A stretch of 64,000 nt of DNA from Opitutales bacterium UBA5694 (lineage in GTDB: Bacteria > Verrucomicrobiota > Verrucomicrobiia > Opitutales > Opitutaceae), in NCBI GenBank assembly GCA_002420185.1, contig DIHO01000007.1, positions 145,423 to 209,422 of the forward strand, in the 5' to 3' direction. The translations under genes and the position numbers were made by a program. Positions 43,589 through 52,605 of the stretch are shown one piece after another. The notes beneath the pieces are model-generated. The model saw only the letters and a list, made by a program, of their open reading frames with translations. It was not told the origin of the DNA and searched no databases. Position 1 is the first letter of the stretch, and each line of letters begins with the position of its first letter.

Positions 43589-43708
43589 AGTTACGAATCA
43601 ACACAGCAAATTCCCCAAGTCAATCGTGCGCTTTCCATCGCGGGCCTTAAAAGCAGGTCACCAACTGGCATCGGGCGTTCGGAGATAAATCGAAGCGGTA
43701 CCTCCTAT

Positions 43709-45004
43709 TCACAGTATTGAAGTCGCAATGATCGCGGTCATATAGCAAGCAATCATCCCGCCCAACAAAGCCTTGAAAGCGCACTTCTGTAGATTCGGTC
43801 GCTGCGACTTTTCCAATGTGCTGATTCCCCCCACTTGAATTCCTATTGAAGTTAAATTGGCAAATCCGCAAAGTGCATAGGTTGCGATAATCGGAGTTTT
43901 CGGATCCATAAAGGCCCCCGACTCCTGGTATTTGGCTAGATTCAGGTAGGAAATGAACTCGTTCAGCACAAGGCGCTCACCAAGCAATTGTCCTACAATC
44001 AGGCAGTCGCCCCAAGACACACCGATCACCCAAGCAAAAGGAGTACACGAAACCCCCGCCAAGAAAGAGAAATTAAACTCTCGAAACCGTCCGTCAGTAA
44101 TGGCAGACACCCAATCGTTCAAACCGGTCCATTTTCCGACTCCATTGGCGACCATCCAGTTAGCGACCGCCACCAACGAAGTAAATGCCAAGAGCATTCC
44201 ACCCACATTGAGGGCTAGCTTCATTCCATCAGTCGTACCTTTAGTAATCGCATCTAGGATTCCACCGCCATCAACAACCTCCAGATACTCTAGTTTCTCG
44301 CTAACTGGATCCGTTTGCGGTATTAGTATTTTGGATACAACCATTGCAGCGGGTGCACTAAGAATTGAAGCGGTAAGCAAATGCTGTCCAAGAACAATGG
44401 AATAAGCCTCATCCCCTCCCCCTAAAATAGCCATGTAGGCAACTAGCACTCCTCCCGCTATAGTCGCCATTCCACCGGTCATGACTGCCATAATCTCGGA
44501 CCGGTTCATCGACTTCAGATAGGGCTTAACCACCAGAGGCGCCTCTGTTTGCCCCACGAATATGTTCGCCGCCGCCGCCAAACTCTCCGCACCAGTCAAA
44601 CGCAACGTCCGGTTCAACATCCATGCAAAAGCGTAAACGAGACAAGGTAGCACCCTTAAATAGTACAGGATTGCGGAGAACGCGGAAAAGAAAATGATCG
44701 TGGGAAGCACGGTGAAAGCGAACCCGTAAGTTCCGCTTGAATCGCTGGCCAAGGTTCCAAATACGAAAGCGGCCGATTCGTTGCTGAATCCTACCAACGC
44801 GTTAAACAATTGGGATACGGAACGTATTGCTTCGTGGGCGAACGGCAATTTCAACATCAACGCCGCTAGCAAAATCTGCAGAACCACGCCGTAGGCAACC
44901 AATGACCAGCGAATTTTGTCTTTTCGCTCGCTCAGGAAATAGCAAAACAACAGCAGAAGGCCGATTCCCAGGACAGGGCGCAAAATTCCCAATACTATTT
45001 CCAT
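43709..45004 (-). CDS. Concentrative nucleoside transporter (NupC/CNT family)
   Basis: A 431-residue membrane protein with re-entrant loops and the CNT signatures GQTEAPLVVKPYL and SNESAAFVFG, plus NLTSIGIQVGG near the C-terminus. Family role: Na+- or H+-driven uptake of nucleosides across the inner membrane. The ATG at 45004 fits the usual start EIVLGILRPV; another at 45043 would add 13 polar residues. Substrate choice (pyrimidine or purine) cannot be read. No nucleoside catabolic gene is nearby. Confidence 0.9.
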   Translation of the reverse strand: MEIVLGILRPVLGIGLLLLFCYFLSERKDKIRWSLVAYGVVLQILLAALMLKLPFAHEAIRSVSQLFNALVGFSNESAAFVFGTLASDSSGTYGFAFTVLPTIIFFSAFSAILYYLRVLPCLVYAFAWMLNRTLRLTGAESLAAAANIFVGQTEAPLVVKPYLKSMNRSEIMAVMTGGMATIAGGVLVAYMAILGGGDEAYSIVLGQHLLTASILSAPAAMVVSKILIPQTDPVSEKLEYLEVVDGGGILDAITKGTTDGMKLALNVGGMLLAFTSLVAVANWMVANGVGKWTGLNDWVSAITDGRFREFNFSFLAGVSCTPFAWVIGVSWGDCLIVGQLLGERLVLNEFISYLNLAKYQESGAFMDPKTPIIATYALCGFANLTSIGIQVGGISTLEKSQRPNLQKCAFKALLGGMIACYMTAIIATSIL

Positions 45005-45231
45005 TTGGATTTTATATTGACCGCCCACCGCAACGATGTCCATTAAAATCCATAGGAAAACGAATGAATTAAAATTATGTATTCTATAATTAAATACATT
45101 TCAATACCCTACAGCAGATCCAGCGGGCCCACTGTCAACAAGACGCAGAGAGAATTAACTCCGAAGGGCTTTCCAAAATCATTCGGTAAGATACACTATC
45201 CTAATTCGTATTCAATAATCCACTCGAAACG

Positions 45232-45428
45232 ATGAATAACAAAACTGAGACCTTCAGGAAGACCTTAGCTTTTGTCGATGCTATTCTTCACGAATGAAGA
45301 TGTGTCGGTATTCCGTTTTTAGCAACGAAGAAGATATAGGAGCGAATGAAGGAAGTATTGTCACAATCGTGCCAAATCCGAAGTTTTACCATGAGTATCT
45401 CTCCTTTATCACAGAGACAAAAGAGTGA
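45232..45428 (+). other. Two overlapping tiny frames in a 500-base gap
   Basis: Within the gap 45044-45547 the only protein-like signal is a 21-codon frame (45232-45297, NNKTETFRKTLAFVDAILHE) whose TGA overlaps the ATG of a 44-codon frame (45294-45428, containing GSIVTIVPNPKFYHEYLSFI) in ATGA fashion. It may be two small proteins or one decayed gene split by a frameshift. No family is recognised. Confidence 0.3.
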
Positions 45429-45547
45429 AACACTTGCTATTTTCCATCGTGAATGCATCTGCTATTGAAACAGGTTAACTAAGCCGTCTTAGCTCGGGCC
45501 AAGCCGAAATTCTTCCAAGGATTAATCAAAAAACAATCTCCTTCAAA

Positions 45548-47104
45548 GTGACTGAACCAATCTTCAACTGGCTAAACCATCGAGCCTCCGGCGTTCTTCT
45601 ACACCCCACATCCCTTCCAGGAGACTACGGGATTGGCACCTTAAACGACCATTGCATCGATTTCATAGACTTCCTCGCCCATGCGGGGTTTAGATACTGG
45701 CAGATATGCCCGTTGGGACCCACCGGATTCGGAGACTCCCCCTACCAGTCGTTCTCTTCATTCGCAGGGAACCCGTACCTGATCTCGCTGCGAGAGCTCC
45801 ATGCGAAAGATCTTCTCGACAAACAGATTCTCGAAGACCTTTCCTTGCTTCCACAATCTTTTGTGGACTACGGGGCCTTGTATAATAAAAAGTGGCCCGT
45901 CTTGGATGCGGTTTATGAGGCCTTCGTCAACAGTAGTAAAAAAATCCAGCCTTACGGCAGCTTTACCGCCTTCAAAAAAAGGCATCAAAAATGGCTCGAG
46001 CCATTCGCATATTTCCAAACTCTAAAGAAGCACTTCGACGGAAAACCGTGGTACCAATGGCCAAAGGATTACCTATGTTTTGAAAAAGCCCGCAAAAGTC
46101 CCCTCAAAAAGGAACTCGAACGGGATGTAGATGCTCAAAAGTTTTTCCAGTATCTCTTTTACGGTCAATGGGGTAAAATGCGTGATCACGCAAAACTCAG
46201 GAACATACAGATTATTGGCGACATCCCCATTTTCGTCGCTCTCGATTCCGCCGATGTTTGGCAAAACCAGAAATTCTTCCAGTTAAACCCGGAAACGGGT
46301 GAGCCGATCGCCGTTGCCGGATGTCCACCCGACTATTTTTCCAAGGACGGTCAATTGTGGGGAAATCCCCTCTACGATTGGAGTGCCCTCAAAGCAGACG
46401 GATATACGTGGTGGATCGATAGGCTTAAGGCTAGTCTCGAAATGCACGATGTCGTTCGGATCGACCATTTTCTTGGATTCGATTCGTACTGGAGAATACC
46501 GTTCGGATCAAAAACCGCACGCAAAGGCAGGTGGATTAATGGCCCAGGAATAGACTTTTTTAAAGCAGTCAAAAAGAAGATCAAGAACTGCAAATTAATT
46601 GCAGAGGATTTAGGTGAGTTATCCGATAGCGTTCGAAAATTACGGATAGATACCGGATTACCGGGAATGTCTGTCCTCCAGTTCGCCTTTGGTGGAGAAG
46701 GCAACAACTACTATCTTCCCCACAATTTGAATTCAAATACCGTCTTGTACCCGGGCACCCATGACAACGATACAAGCCTTAGCTGGTATAATACAGTCGA
46801 TGAGAAAACTCAGGACCACGTCAGACGGTATTTCGAAGTAAGCGGCGACAATATCGGGTGGGACCTGATTCGCGCCTCGTACAAGTCCGTCGCGAACCTT
46901 GCCATCATTCCAATGCAAGACCTGATGAGCCTTGGCAGCGAAGCGCGATTCAACACACCCGGCGAAGCCCAAGGCAACTGGCAATGGCGCTACCAAGCCG
47001 AACAACTCAAATTGCTCAAGGGAGGTACTTCGGATTACCTGAGAACCCTTACCCAACTCTACTACCGAGAAGGCGCCCCGGCTGTGAACGCGGATAAAGA
47101 CTGA
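45548..47104 (+). CDS. malQ: 4-alpha-glucanotransferase (amylomaltase)
   Basis: A 518-residue GH77 enzyme. It opens SGVLLHPTSLPGDYGIGTL, the family hallmark. The catalytic nucleophile Asp is in VRIDHFLGF, the acid/base Glu in IAEDLG and the transition-state Asp in PGTHDNDT. It transfers maltodextrin segments between alpha-1,4-glucans in the cytoplasm. The start is GTG at 45548, directly before TEPIFNWL; no ATG is available near. With glgA it shows a glycogen or maltodextrin economy, but the two are 18 kb apart. Confidence 0.95.
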   Translation: MTEPIFNWLNHRASGVLLHPTSLPGDYGIGTLNDHCIDFIDFLAHAGFRYWQICPLGPTGFGDSPYQSFSSFAGNPYLISLRELHAKDLLDKQILEDLSLLPQSFVDYGALYNKKWPVLDAVYEAFVNSSKKIQPYGSFTAFKKRHQKWLEPFAYFQTLKKHFDGKPWYQWPKDYLCFEKARKSPLKKELERDVDAQKFFQYLFYGQWGKMRDHAKLRNIQIIGDIPIFVALDSADVWQNQKFFQLNPETGEPIAVAGCPPDYFSKDGQLWGNPLYDWSALKADGYTWWIDRLKASLEMHDVVRIDHFLGFDSYWRIPFGSKTARKGRWINGPGIDFFKAVKKKIKNCKLIAEDLGELSDSVRKLRIDTGLPGMSVLQFAFGGEGNNYYLPHNLNSNTVLYPGTHDNDTSLSWYNTVDEKTQDHVRRYFEVSGDNIGWDLIRASYKSVANLAIIPMQDLMSLGSEARFNTPGEAQGNWQWRYQAEQLKLLKGGTSDYLRTLTQLYYREGAPAVNADKD

Positions 47105-47151
47105 ACGAGCCGTCGGGCAATGATGTCAGACCACGATCATTACCCGCATCC

Positions 47152-47445
47152 AATTGTCGCCCTATTGAAGGCGGGTATCCAGTGATCACCGATGCCGCGT
47201 GCCTTAAGGCAGAGTAGCGGGCGGGCTTCCGGGCGCTTGCGTCAATCAACTGCATCTCCTGTACGATTCTTGAATTAAGTTTCCCAGAATCCACACTGCG
47301 GCACCGAATCAAAAACCGAACCCATGGAGCCTCCGATACTGACTTGACAGACTTTGAACACCAGGTGGTGGCGTTGCAAAAACTAAGGACTTCCGAAAGA
47401 CCTTATGCCATGCTCGTGGATAAAGAACAGTTACAAATATATTAA
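47152..47445 (+). pseudogene. P-loop (AAA_33-type) kinase, C-terminal remnant
   Basis: One frame with a single internal TAG reads GGYPVITDAACLKAE-stop-RAGFRALASI, then ILELSFPESTLRHRIKNR, SDTDLTDFEHQVVALQKL and ERPYAMLVD to a TAA at 47443. Intact proteins have G-(Y/F)-P-VIVDATFLxxxQRxxFRALA, IL(D/E)CxAPExxLRxRI and EHQLxxxEPLxxxE. This is the C-terminal half of the P-loop kinase-like proteins often fused to aminoglycoside phosphotransferase-like domains. The Walker A part is missing. The remaining 120 bases before oleB show nothing. Confidence 0.6.
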
Positions 47446-47568
47446 TAGATCATTCTCACGACTGCGAGTGCTGGCCAGTGCTCCTTTAGAGAAGGAGACC
47501 TTAACATCAGGGACTCAGTCGAAATACGAACGAAGTAAACCTTAAGAAACCGAAACCATATGATTACA

Positions 47569-48492
47569 TCACGCTAACGGCGTATCCGAAATCCCGTCCT
47601 CATCGTCGGAAACAAACTCCTGAATACCGACGCAGACGCTTTCTTTTTCGTCCTCAAGAATATAGTGACCGGCATTCGCATAGTAAACCACCGTCGCTTG
47701 AGGCAAAAACCGTTTCCAGCGATTCATAAAATGCTCATGGAAACAAAAGTCCTTTCCTCCCCAAAAGAGCGCGACCGGAATATCCCTTAACTTCAATAGG
47801 CTATTCTCGATCTCGACCAGACGGCTGAAACTCCGGTGGTTTATGTGCATGGGTATGTCTTTCACAAATTCGTAGACCGCCTTGCGACTCGACCAACTTC
47901 GATGGGGTAACAAATACCCTCGCTTGACTGATTCTGCTAGGGCATTCTTTGAAACCGCCATTCTTGTAGCCGGTCCTGCGAAACCATTGAATCCCTGCAC
48001 GATCAGCTTACCCAGCAAAGGAAATCGGCACACCGATATACTCCTTGGAATTCTCGAGTCAACAAAAGCAGCTGTATTGAGGATAGCCAATCGTCTCAGG
48101 CTGGATATCCGCTGCAACGCCATTCCGATTCCAATCGCTCCTCCCCAGTCATGAACCACCAAATCAAATTTATCAACTCCTAGGTATTCAACCAATTCAT
48201 TAAGATCCCTGATCCGCTGGTCTAAGGTGTAGCGGTATCCACATTTTGGTTTTTCAGAAAGTCCACAGCCTATATGATCGGGAACAATGCAACGAAAATT
48301 TCCTTTCAACGTCTGTACCACATCTCGGTAAAAGAAAGACCAGGTCGGGTTGCCATGAACCATAATGACGGGATGCCCCTCACCCTCATCGAGATAGCTC
48401 ATTTCAAACCCGCAGGACAACCATTTCCGTTTTGCAATAAACGGATAGTGAGCAGCGACATCGGAGGGAAGCTCTGTGGTTTGACTGCTCAC
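47569..48492 (-). CDS. oleB: Alpha/beta hydrolase of the OleB (haloalkane dehalogenase-like) type
   Basis: A 307-residue alpha/beta-hydrolase. The nucleophile is Asp115 in VVHDWGGAIG, the acid Asp248 in GGKDFCF and the base His276 in NAGHYILEDE; HGNPTWSFFYRD forms the oxyanion region. An aspartate nucleophile excludes ordinary esterases and fits dehalogenase-like OleB, which decarboxylates beta-lactones to olefins. Its position seven bases behind an OleA-type synthase supports that reading. A true haloalkane dehalogenase remains possible by sequence alone. The start is GTG at 48492. OleC and OleD, the usual next genes, are not present. Confidence 0.8.
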   Translation of the reverse strand: MSSQTTELPSDVAAHYPFIAKRKWLSCGFEMSYLDEGEGHPVIMVHGNPTWSFFYRDVVQTLKGNFRCIVPDHIGCGLSEKPKCGYRYTLDQRIRDLNELVEYLGVDKFDLVVHDWGGAIGIGMALQRISSLRRLAILNTAAFVDSRIPRSISVCRFPLLGKLIVQGFNGFAGPATRMAVSKNALAESVKRGYLLPHRSWSSRKAVYEFVKDIPMHINHRSFSRLVEIENSLLKLRDIPVALFWGGKDFCFHEHFMNRWKRFLPQATVVYYANAGHYILEDEKESVCVGIQEFVSDDEDGISDTPLA

Positions 48493-48499
48493 TTTTTGC

Positions 48500-49534
48500 C
48501 TACCATTCCGCTCCTAGCATGAGGCAATTGAGTCCACTGCCAATGCCTAGCATCGCAACTTGGTCACCTTTTTTGACAAAGCCACCTTCCTCCGCCTTCG
48601 CCAAGGTGATCGGAAGAGCCGCTGATCCTGTGTTTCCAAAAGTCTGGAATGAAGAATAGGCTTTCTTGAGGTCAAGACCAAGAGTATCGAAAAGCAATTT
48701 TTGATGAGCACTTCCCACTTGGTGACAGATTACCCGATCTGCGTCGTCATTTTGCCAATTTAACTCCGACTTGAGCGACTCCCAATTACGCCTTGCCAAG
48801 CTTACCCCCGCATGGAGCATTTCCTCCGAATCTGTCTGCATCTCATAGCCGAACCCTTCCGCGTTGGAATCACCTTGGCAAAGGTCGTTGTTAGAGGTGT
48901 CCGCCAAACAAACGCCGCCCAGCAAACGATGTCCGTTAGGCGAGAGCGATTCATGGCAAACCACCGCGGCCACCGCTCCTGCTCCAATCGTCAAATTGGC
49001 AAAATAGGGCTTTATCGTCTTCCTGGTCAGCTTACGTTCAAGCAATAACTGAATCGTTCTCTCAAGCAGCGGTTTCCCATTTTCCCCAGATACCACAATC
49101 CCGCTCCTGACCTGACCCGAATCAATCATCGCTGATAGCAATGTTAACGAATTCAAAAAACCAAGGCAAGCGTTCGAGACATCCATCACCTGCACATTAG
49201 GACTCAGTCCCATTAAACGATGGGCAAAAGATGCAGTAGCTGGTTCAAGCATGTCACGGCTCACTGAACAATGGATACAAACTTCAATCTTGTCTGGAGG
49301 AATTTTGCTCTTTTCTAGAGCCTTTATTCCCGCCTCCGCACTCGCTTCGGAAGGCCTAATCGCATGATTCCAAAAACGGCGCTCCCGTATGCCCGTCATC
49401 AACTCTAGACGCCCTTCTGGCAGGTGCAGCCTGTCGTAAAGCGGCTTCAGTTTCTCCTCAATGTCCGTGCTAGTCCAAACTTCAGGCGGCACTACGTGGG
49501 CAAGAGAATCAATAACTGTCGATTTAATATGCAC
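48500..49534 (-). CDS. oleA: 3-oxoacyl-ACP synthase III-like protein, OleA type
   Basis: A 344-residue thiolase-fold condensing enzyme. The active-site residues are Cys123 in VSNACLGFLNS, His271 in CHQVGSAH and Asn301 in FGNTGSAALP. The segment LPEGRLELMTGIRERRFW is the OleA signature, and Glu97 in MLEPAT corresponds to the glutamate of OleA that bases the second acyl chain, absent from FabH. OleA joins two fatty acyl chains head to head to a beta-keto acid. The start is GTG at 49534. It is fourth of five genes, between an enoyl reductase and OleB. FabH-like function is less likely. Confidence 0.85.
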   Translation of the reverse strand: MHIKSTVIDSLAHVVPPEVWTSTDIEEKLKPLYDRLHLPEGRLELMTGIRERRFWNHAIRPSEASAEAGIKALEKSKIPPDKIEVCIHCSVSRDMLEPATASFAHRLMGLSPNVQVMDVSNACLGFLNSLTLLSAMIDSGQVRSGIVVSGENGKPLLERTIQLLLERKLTRKTIKPYFANLTIGAGAVAAVVCHESLSPNGHRLLGGVCLADTSNNDLCQGDSNAEGFGYEMQTDSEEMLHAGVSLARRNWESLKSELNWQNDDADRVICHQVGSAHQKLLFDTLGLDLKKAYSSFQTFGNTGSAALPITLAKAEEGGFVKKGDQVAMLGIGSGLNCLMLGAEW

Positions 49535-49640
49535 GACCTATTGGAAGAAGATAGAATTCGGAATGGAAAACCGCAATTCACTACCGATCCCGTTTTCAGC
49601 AATCATAACTAAGTGCCAGTATGATTCTTTATTCCCCATT

Positions 49641-50471
49641 TTATACTTTCCCTTTGTTCTCCGGTCTCATCGTCAACCTAACGACCTCTTCATCAAAATA
49701 GTTGATCCCCATTCCCGCATCAATGACCAAGCTGGTACCGTTCATTCCACTTGAGCGATTACTGATCAAAAACGCCACCGCATTCGCGACTTCCTGGGTA
49801 TGGAGTGCCTCTTTGCGAAAAGTCAGTTTTTCGCTGTAGAGATAGCTTTCCAGATAACCCGGTATTCCCGCTGAGGCACTCGTCTTCAGCGTGCCCGGAT
49901 TGACAGAGTTAAAACGGACTCGCGTATCCTTGCTAAAGGATTTGGCCAGGTAGCGCACCGAGGAATCCAGGGATGCCTTAATTGGAGACATGTATCCATA
50001 ATTTTCTGCTGTGATCGTTAGTGATGATATACTAATCGCCACTACTGAGGCGTCGTTAGTAAGAACGGGTTTAAACGCGTTCGAGATCTCAACCAATGAA
50101 AAACTGGATATCGCGGTCGCTTGAAGATAGTCTTCCCGCTTCGTTTCGTGAAAAGGCTTAAACCCATCACTATAATTCGCGAAGGCAATAGAATGGACTA
50201 TTCCATCAACCTTCCCGTGGTCTCGAGACACGTCTGCAGCCAAGGCTTTAACTTCTTCTGAGTTCTCAACATCGCAAACATAAACTGACTTGCCGCTCAA
50301 AAGTTTCACCGAAGTTTCTTTGCGGGCTTCAGAACGGACCGAATAAATAATTGTCGCCCCTGCTTCCTCCAGAGTTTTCGCCGCAAACCAAGCAACACTC
50401 TTCCGGTTTGCGACACCCATGACGAGCACAGTCTTATTTTCTAGTCCGAGAAAGCTCATCGACTCATTCAT
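49641..50471 (-). CDS. Enoyl-ACP reductase (FabI-like SDR)
   Basis: A 276-residue short-chain reductase of the FabI branch: GVANRKSVAWFAAKTL (the nucleotide loop in FabI form), HSIAFANY, and the Y-x6-K pair Tyr158/Lys165. FNSVNPGTLKTSASAGIPG follows, where FabI has VNAISAGPIRTLAASGI. It reduces trans-2-enoyl-ACP. It overlaps fabZ by eight bases and precedes oleA by 106. Since a housekeeping FabI may exist elsewhere, this copy could be dedicated to the chains used by OleA. Confidence 0.85.
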   Translation of the reverse strand: MNESMSFLGLENKTVLVMGVANRKSVAWFAAKTLEEAGATIIYSVRSEARKETSVKLLSGKSVYVCDVENSEEVKALAADVSRDHGKVDGIVHSIAFANYSDGFKPFHETKREDYLQATAISSFSLVEISNAFKPVLTNDASVVAISISSLTITAENYGYMSPIKASLDSSVRYLAKSFSKDTRVRFNSVNPGTLKTSASAGIPGYLESYLYSEKLTFRKEALHTQEVANAVAFLISNRSSGMNGTSLVIDAGMGINYFDEEVVRLTMRPENKGKV

Positions 50472-50916
50472 TTTGCTCCGCCTTGGCTAAAGCGACACTG
50501 AAGGTCACATTCATCACACGCTTTCCTTCTCCGTTCTTAACGCCTCCAGTCATGAAAATGAAACGTCCTGCTTTCTCTTTGAGCTTGACGGTAATATAAA
50601 GATCGTCCCCCGGACGCACGATGCTCCTGAAACGAGCATCCACAATCTTCGTTAAAACCGGCACCATATCCGAATCGCTCTCAAGCTCCTCCGAAAGCAA
50701 ACGAGTTAGGAATATCGCTCCCGTTTGGAAGACGGCTTCCGAAATCAAAACTCCCGGCATAATCGGGTTACCCGGGTAGTGCCCTTCAAAAAAAGCCTCA
50801 CTCGCATCGACATGCTTTTTCGCGGTCAACGAATCAACAGACTGCTCGACAACCTCGTCAACAAAAAGAAAAGGAGGGCGGTGCGGGATCGCTTGCAGAA
50901 TTTCGTCTGTTGCCAT
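50464..50916 (-). CDS. 3-hydroxyacyl-ACP dehydratase, FabZ type
   Basis: A 150-residue hot-dog-fold dehydratase with IPHRPPFLFVDEV, the catalytic His46 in GHYPGNPIMPGVL and Glu60 in SEAVFQTG. It forms trans-2-enoyl-ACP from 3-hydroxyacyl-ACP. It overlaps the enoyl reductase gene and lies 30 bases behind the CrtI-like gene. Placed beside reductase and OleA it probably shapes the acyl chains for that pathway rather than serving lipid A (lpxD at 33 kb has no fabZ neighbour here, so that role cannot be excluded). Confidence 0.88.
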   Translation of the reverse strand: MATDEILQAIPHRPPFLFVDEVVEQSVDSLTAKKHVDASEAFFEGHYPGNPIMPGVLISEAVFQTGAIFLTRLLSEELESDSDMVPVLTKIVDARFRSIVRPGDDLYITVKLKEKAGRFIFMTGGVKNGEGKRVMNVTFSVALAKAEQNE

Positions 50917-50946
50917 ATCAATACAAGTCTATCAGTCACGCTCAAA

Positions 50947-52437
50947 TTAAGCAAAGTGCACTTCCTTGGCTTTGTCCCCACTTCTGGCCGTTACGAGTTG
51001 TTTGTCCACTTTATTGGCGGTGATTACCCCATAGTTCATGGTGCCTAGCCAGCCAGACATAATAATTCCAACCGAACCCGCGTGGTACAACCCATGAATC
51101 TGTTCGGGCAATTCCATAGAGCACTTCAATCCTTCAAATTTCGTTCCAAACGAAGTACCTCCTGGATGACGCGTATAGTAGTTAATGGTCCGAGGAGTCG
51201 CTGCTTCGAGAAAGTCAATTTTAGATCGAACATCCGGGATATACCTCTCCAAGGCGACAATAGATTCCTCAATCAATCGCTTCTTGTGAGATTGGTATTC
51301 ATCATCTGACAACCGGTTCCAATCAGAGTATTTGCCATTCAATGACGCGACAACCGTATGACGCCCCGACCCAGGGCGAGTCTCTGGGTAATAGACAGAA
51401 AACGTTCGGCTCGTCGTTTTAAAGTCAACTAGCTCTTTACTCGAAAAGCGTTCCGCATCCGAAGTGAATACAAGATCTCCGATATTGGGAATCGTTTCGC
51501 CCGCCTTTATACCCATGTAAACTTGACAAGAACTGGAATTGATGCGGACCGCGTCCAATTCATCAATGTATTCTTTCGAAAATCTATTTTCACCAACGAG
51601 GCCCTTGACCGTACTGACAATATTTGCGTTCGAAACGACCGCCTTGCAGCGAATCGTACGATTATTGCCAAACTCACCACCTCGCTTTCTGCTAGAAACA
51701 ACTGCTCCCGTAACTGAGGTTCCGATTGGCCCATCTTCAGTGAGAACTTCTGAGACAAGCACATTCTTACGGAGCTCGACCCCATTGCGCTTCATCTCTT
51801 CCACCATCTTCCCAATCAGAACATCTGTTCCACCTTGGAAAGTGAAGACGCCCTTACTCATAAAGTTCGAGAAAACGATACCAAAGGTGATCGCCGGGTC
51901 ATCCAAAGTAGAACCATTAGCATAAGCAATCGGCTCTAGTAAAAGGCGATGTACATCGTCCCTGCCGGGAAAGAACTCTTCAAACATTTCGCCGGTAGTT
52001 CGTTGGTCGTCATCGTAGAAGTTCATCTGCCGCAAATGAACGTAAAACGCCTCTACCTCAGACCGTGAAAGCTCAAAATTGTCTACCAATATGTTCGTAA
52101 AATCTTCCCGGTCAAAAGTGGTCCAAACATCAAACTGAGGATTTATGAACCGCACATCCTTCAATTGGTGGATCGAGTCGGCGATTTCCCGAGTCCAGTA
52201 TTTACGGCAGGACTTAACCATCCCATAGGGAAATCCGTGAAGCGAAATATCGAAAATGTGCCTTCCGGGACGCTTGAACCAGGTGGCAAGCCCCCCGTAT
52301 TGGTAATGGTGCTCTAGCAACAGGACAGAATGTCCGCACTTCGCGAGGACATTGGCGCTCGTCAAGCCACCCAGTCCGCTGCCGATCACTACGACATCGT
52401 ATTCGTCCTTGACTCCTTCTAGCCAGTCTTTGCCCAT
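50947..52437 (-). CDS. FAD-dependent oxidoreductase, phytoene desaturase (CrtI)-like
   Basis: A 496-residue flavoprotein with the dinucleotide fold VVVIGSGLGGLTSANVLAK at residues 15-33, HYQYGGLATWFKRPGRHIFD behind it, and a C-terminal FAD closing motif LYHAGSVGIIMSGWLGTMN. The general form is that of carotenoid desaturases, isomerases and saturases. It is the first gene of the five-gene operon with FabZ, FabI, OleA and OleB, and no carotenoid gene (crtB, crtE) is visible. I infer action on a long acyl or polyene chain; substrate unknown. Confidence 0.82.
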   Translation of the reverse strand: MGKDWLEGVKDEYDVVVIGSGLGGLTSANVLAKCGHSVLLLEHHYQYGGLATWFKRPGRHIFDISLHGFPYGMVKSCRKYWTREIADSIHQLKDVRFINPQFDVWTTFDREDFTNILVDNFELSRSEVEAFYVHLRQMNFYDDDQRTTGEMFEEFFPGRDDVHRLLLEPIAYANGSTLDDPAITFGIVFSNFMSKGVFTFQGGTDVLIGKMVEEMKRNGVELRKNVLVSEVLTEDGPIGTSVTGAVVSSRKRGGEFGNNRTIRCKAVVSNANIVSTVKGLVGENRFSKEYIDELDAVRINSSSCQVYMGIKAGETIPNIGDLVFTSDAERFSSKELVDFKTTSRTFSVYYPETRPGSGRHTVVASLNGKYSDWNRLSDDEYQSHKKRLIEESIVALERYIPDVRSKIDFLEAATPRTINYYTRHPGGTSFGTKFEGLKCSMELPEQIHGLYHAGSVGIIMSGWLGTMNYGVITANKVDKQLVTARSGDKAKEVHFA

Positions 52438-52605
52438 CAGCCGGCAGTGAAGAAAGCTTTCTGCCCCTTGACAACTCTCAAATGCCGCAGGGGTCCGGTT
52501 CCTTCACGAGTTTGATTTACCTCTCCACAGGATCACTTTCCGCTCGATCCCCTATTCCGTTTTCTCCTTGCCACTCAGATAGCTTAAATTCAAAACAGCC
52601 TCCTC

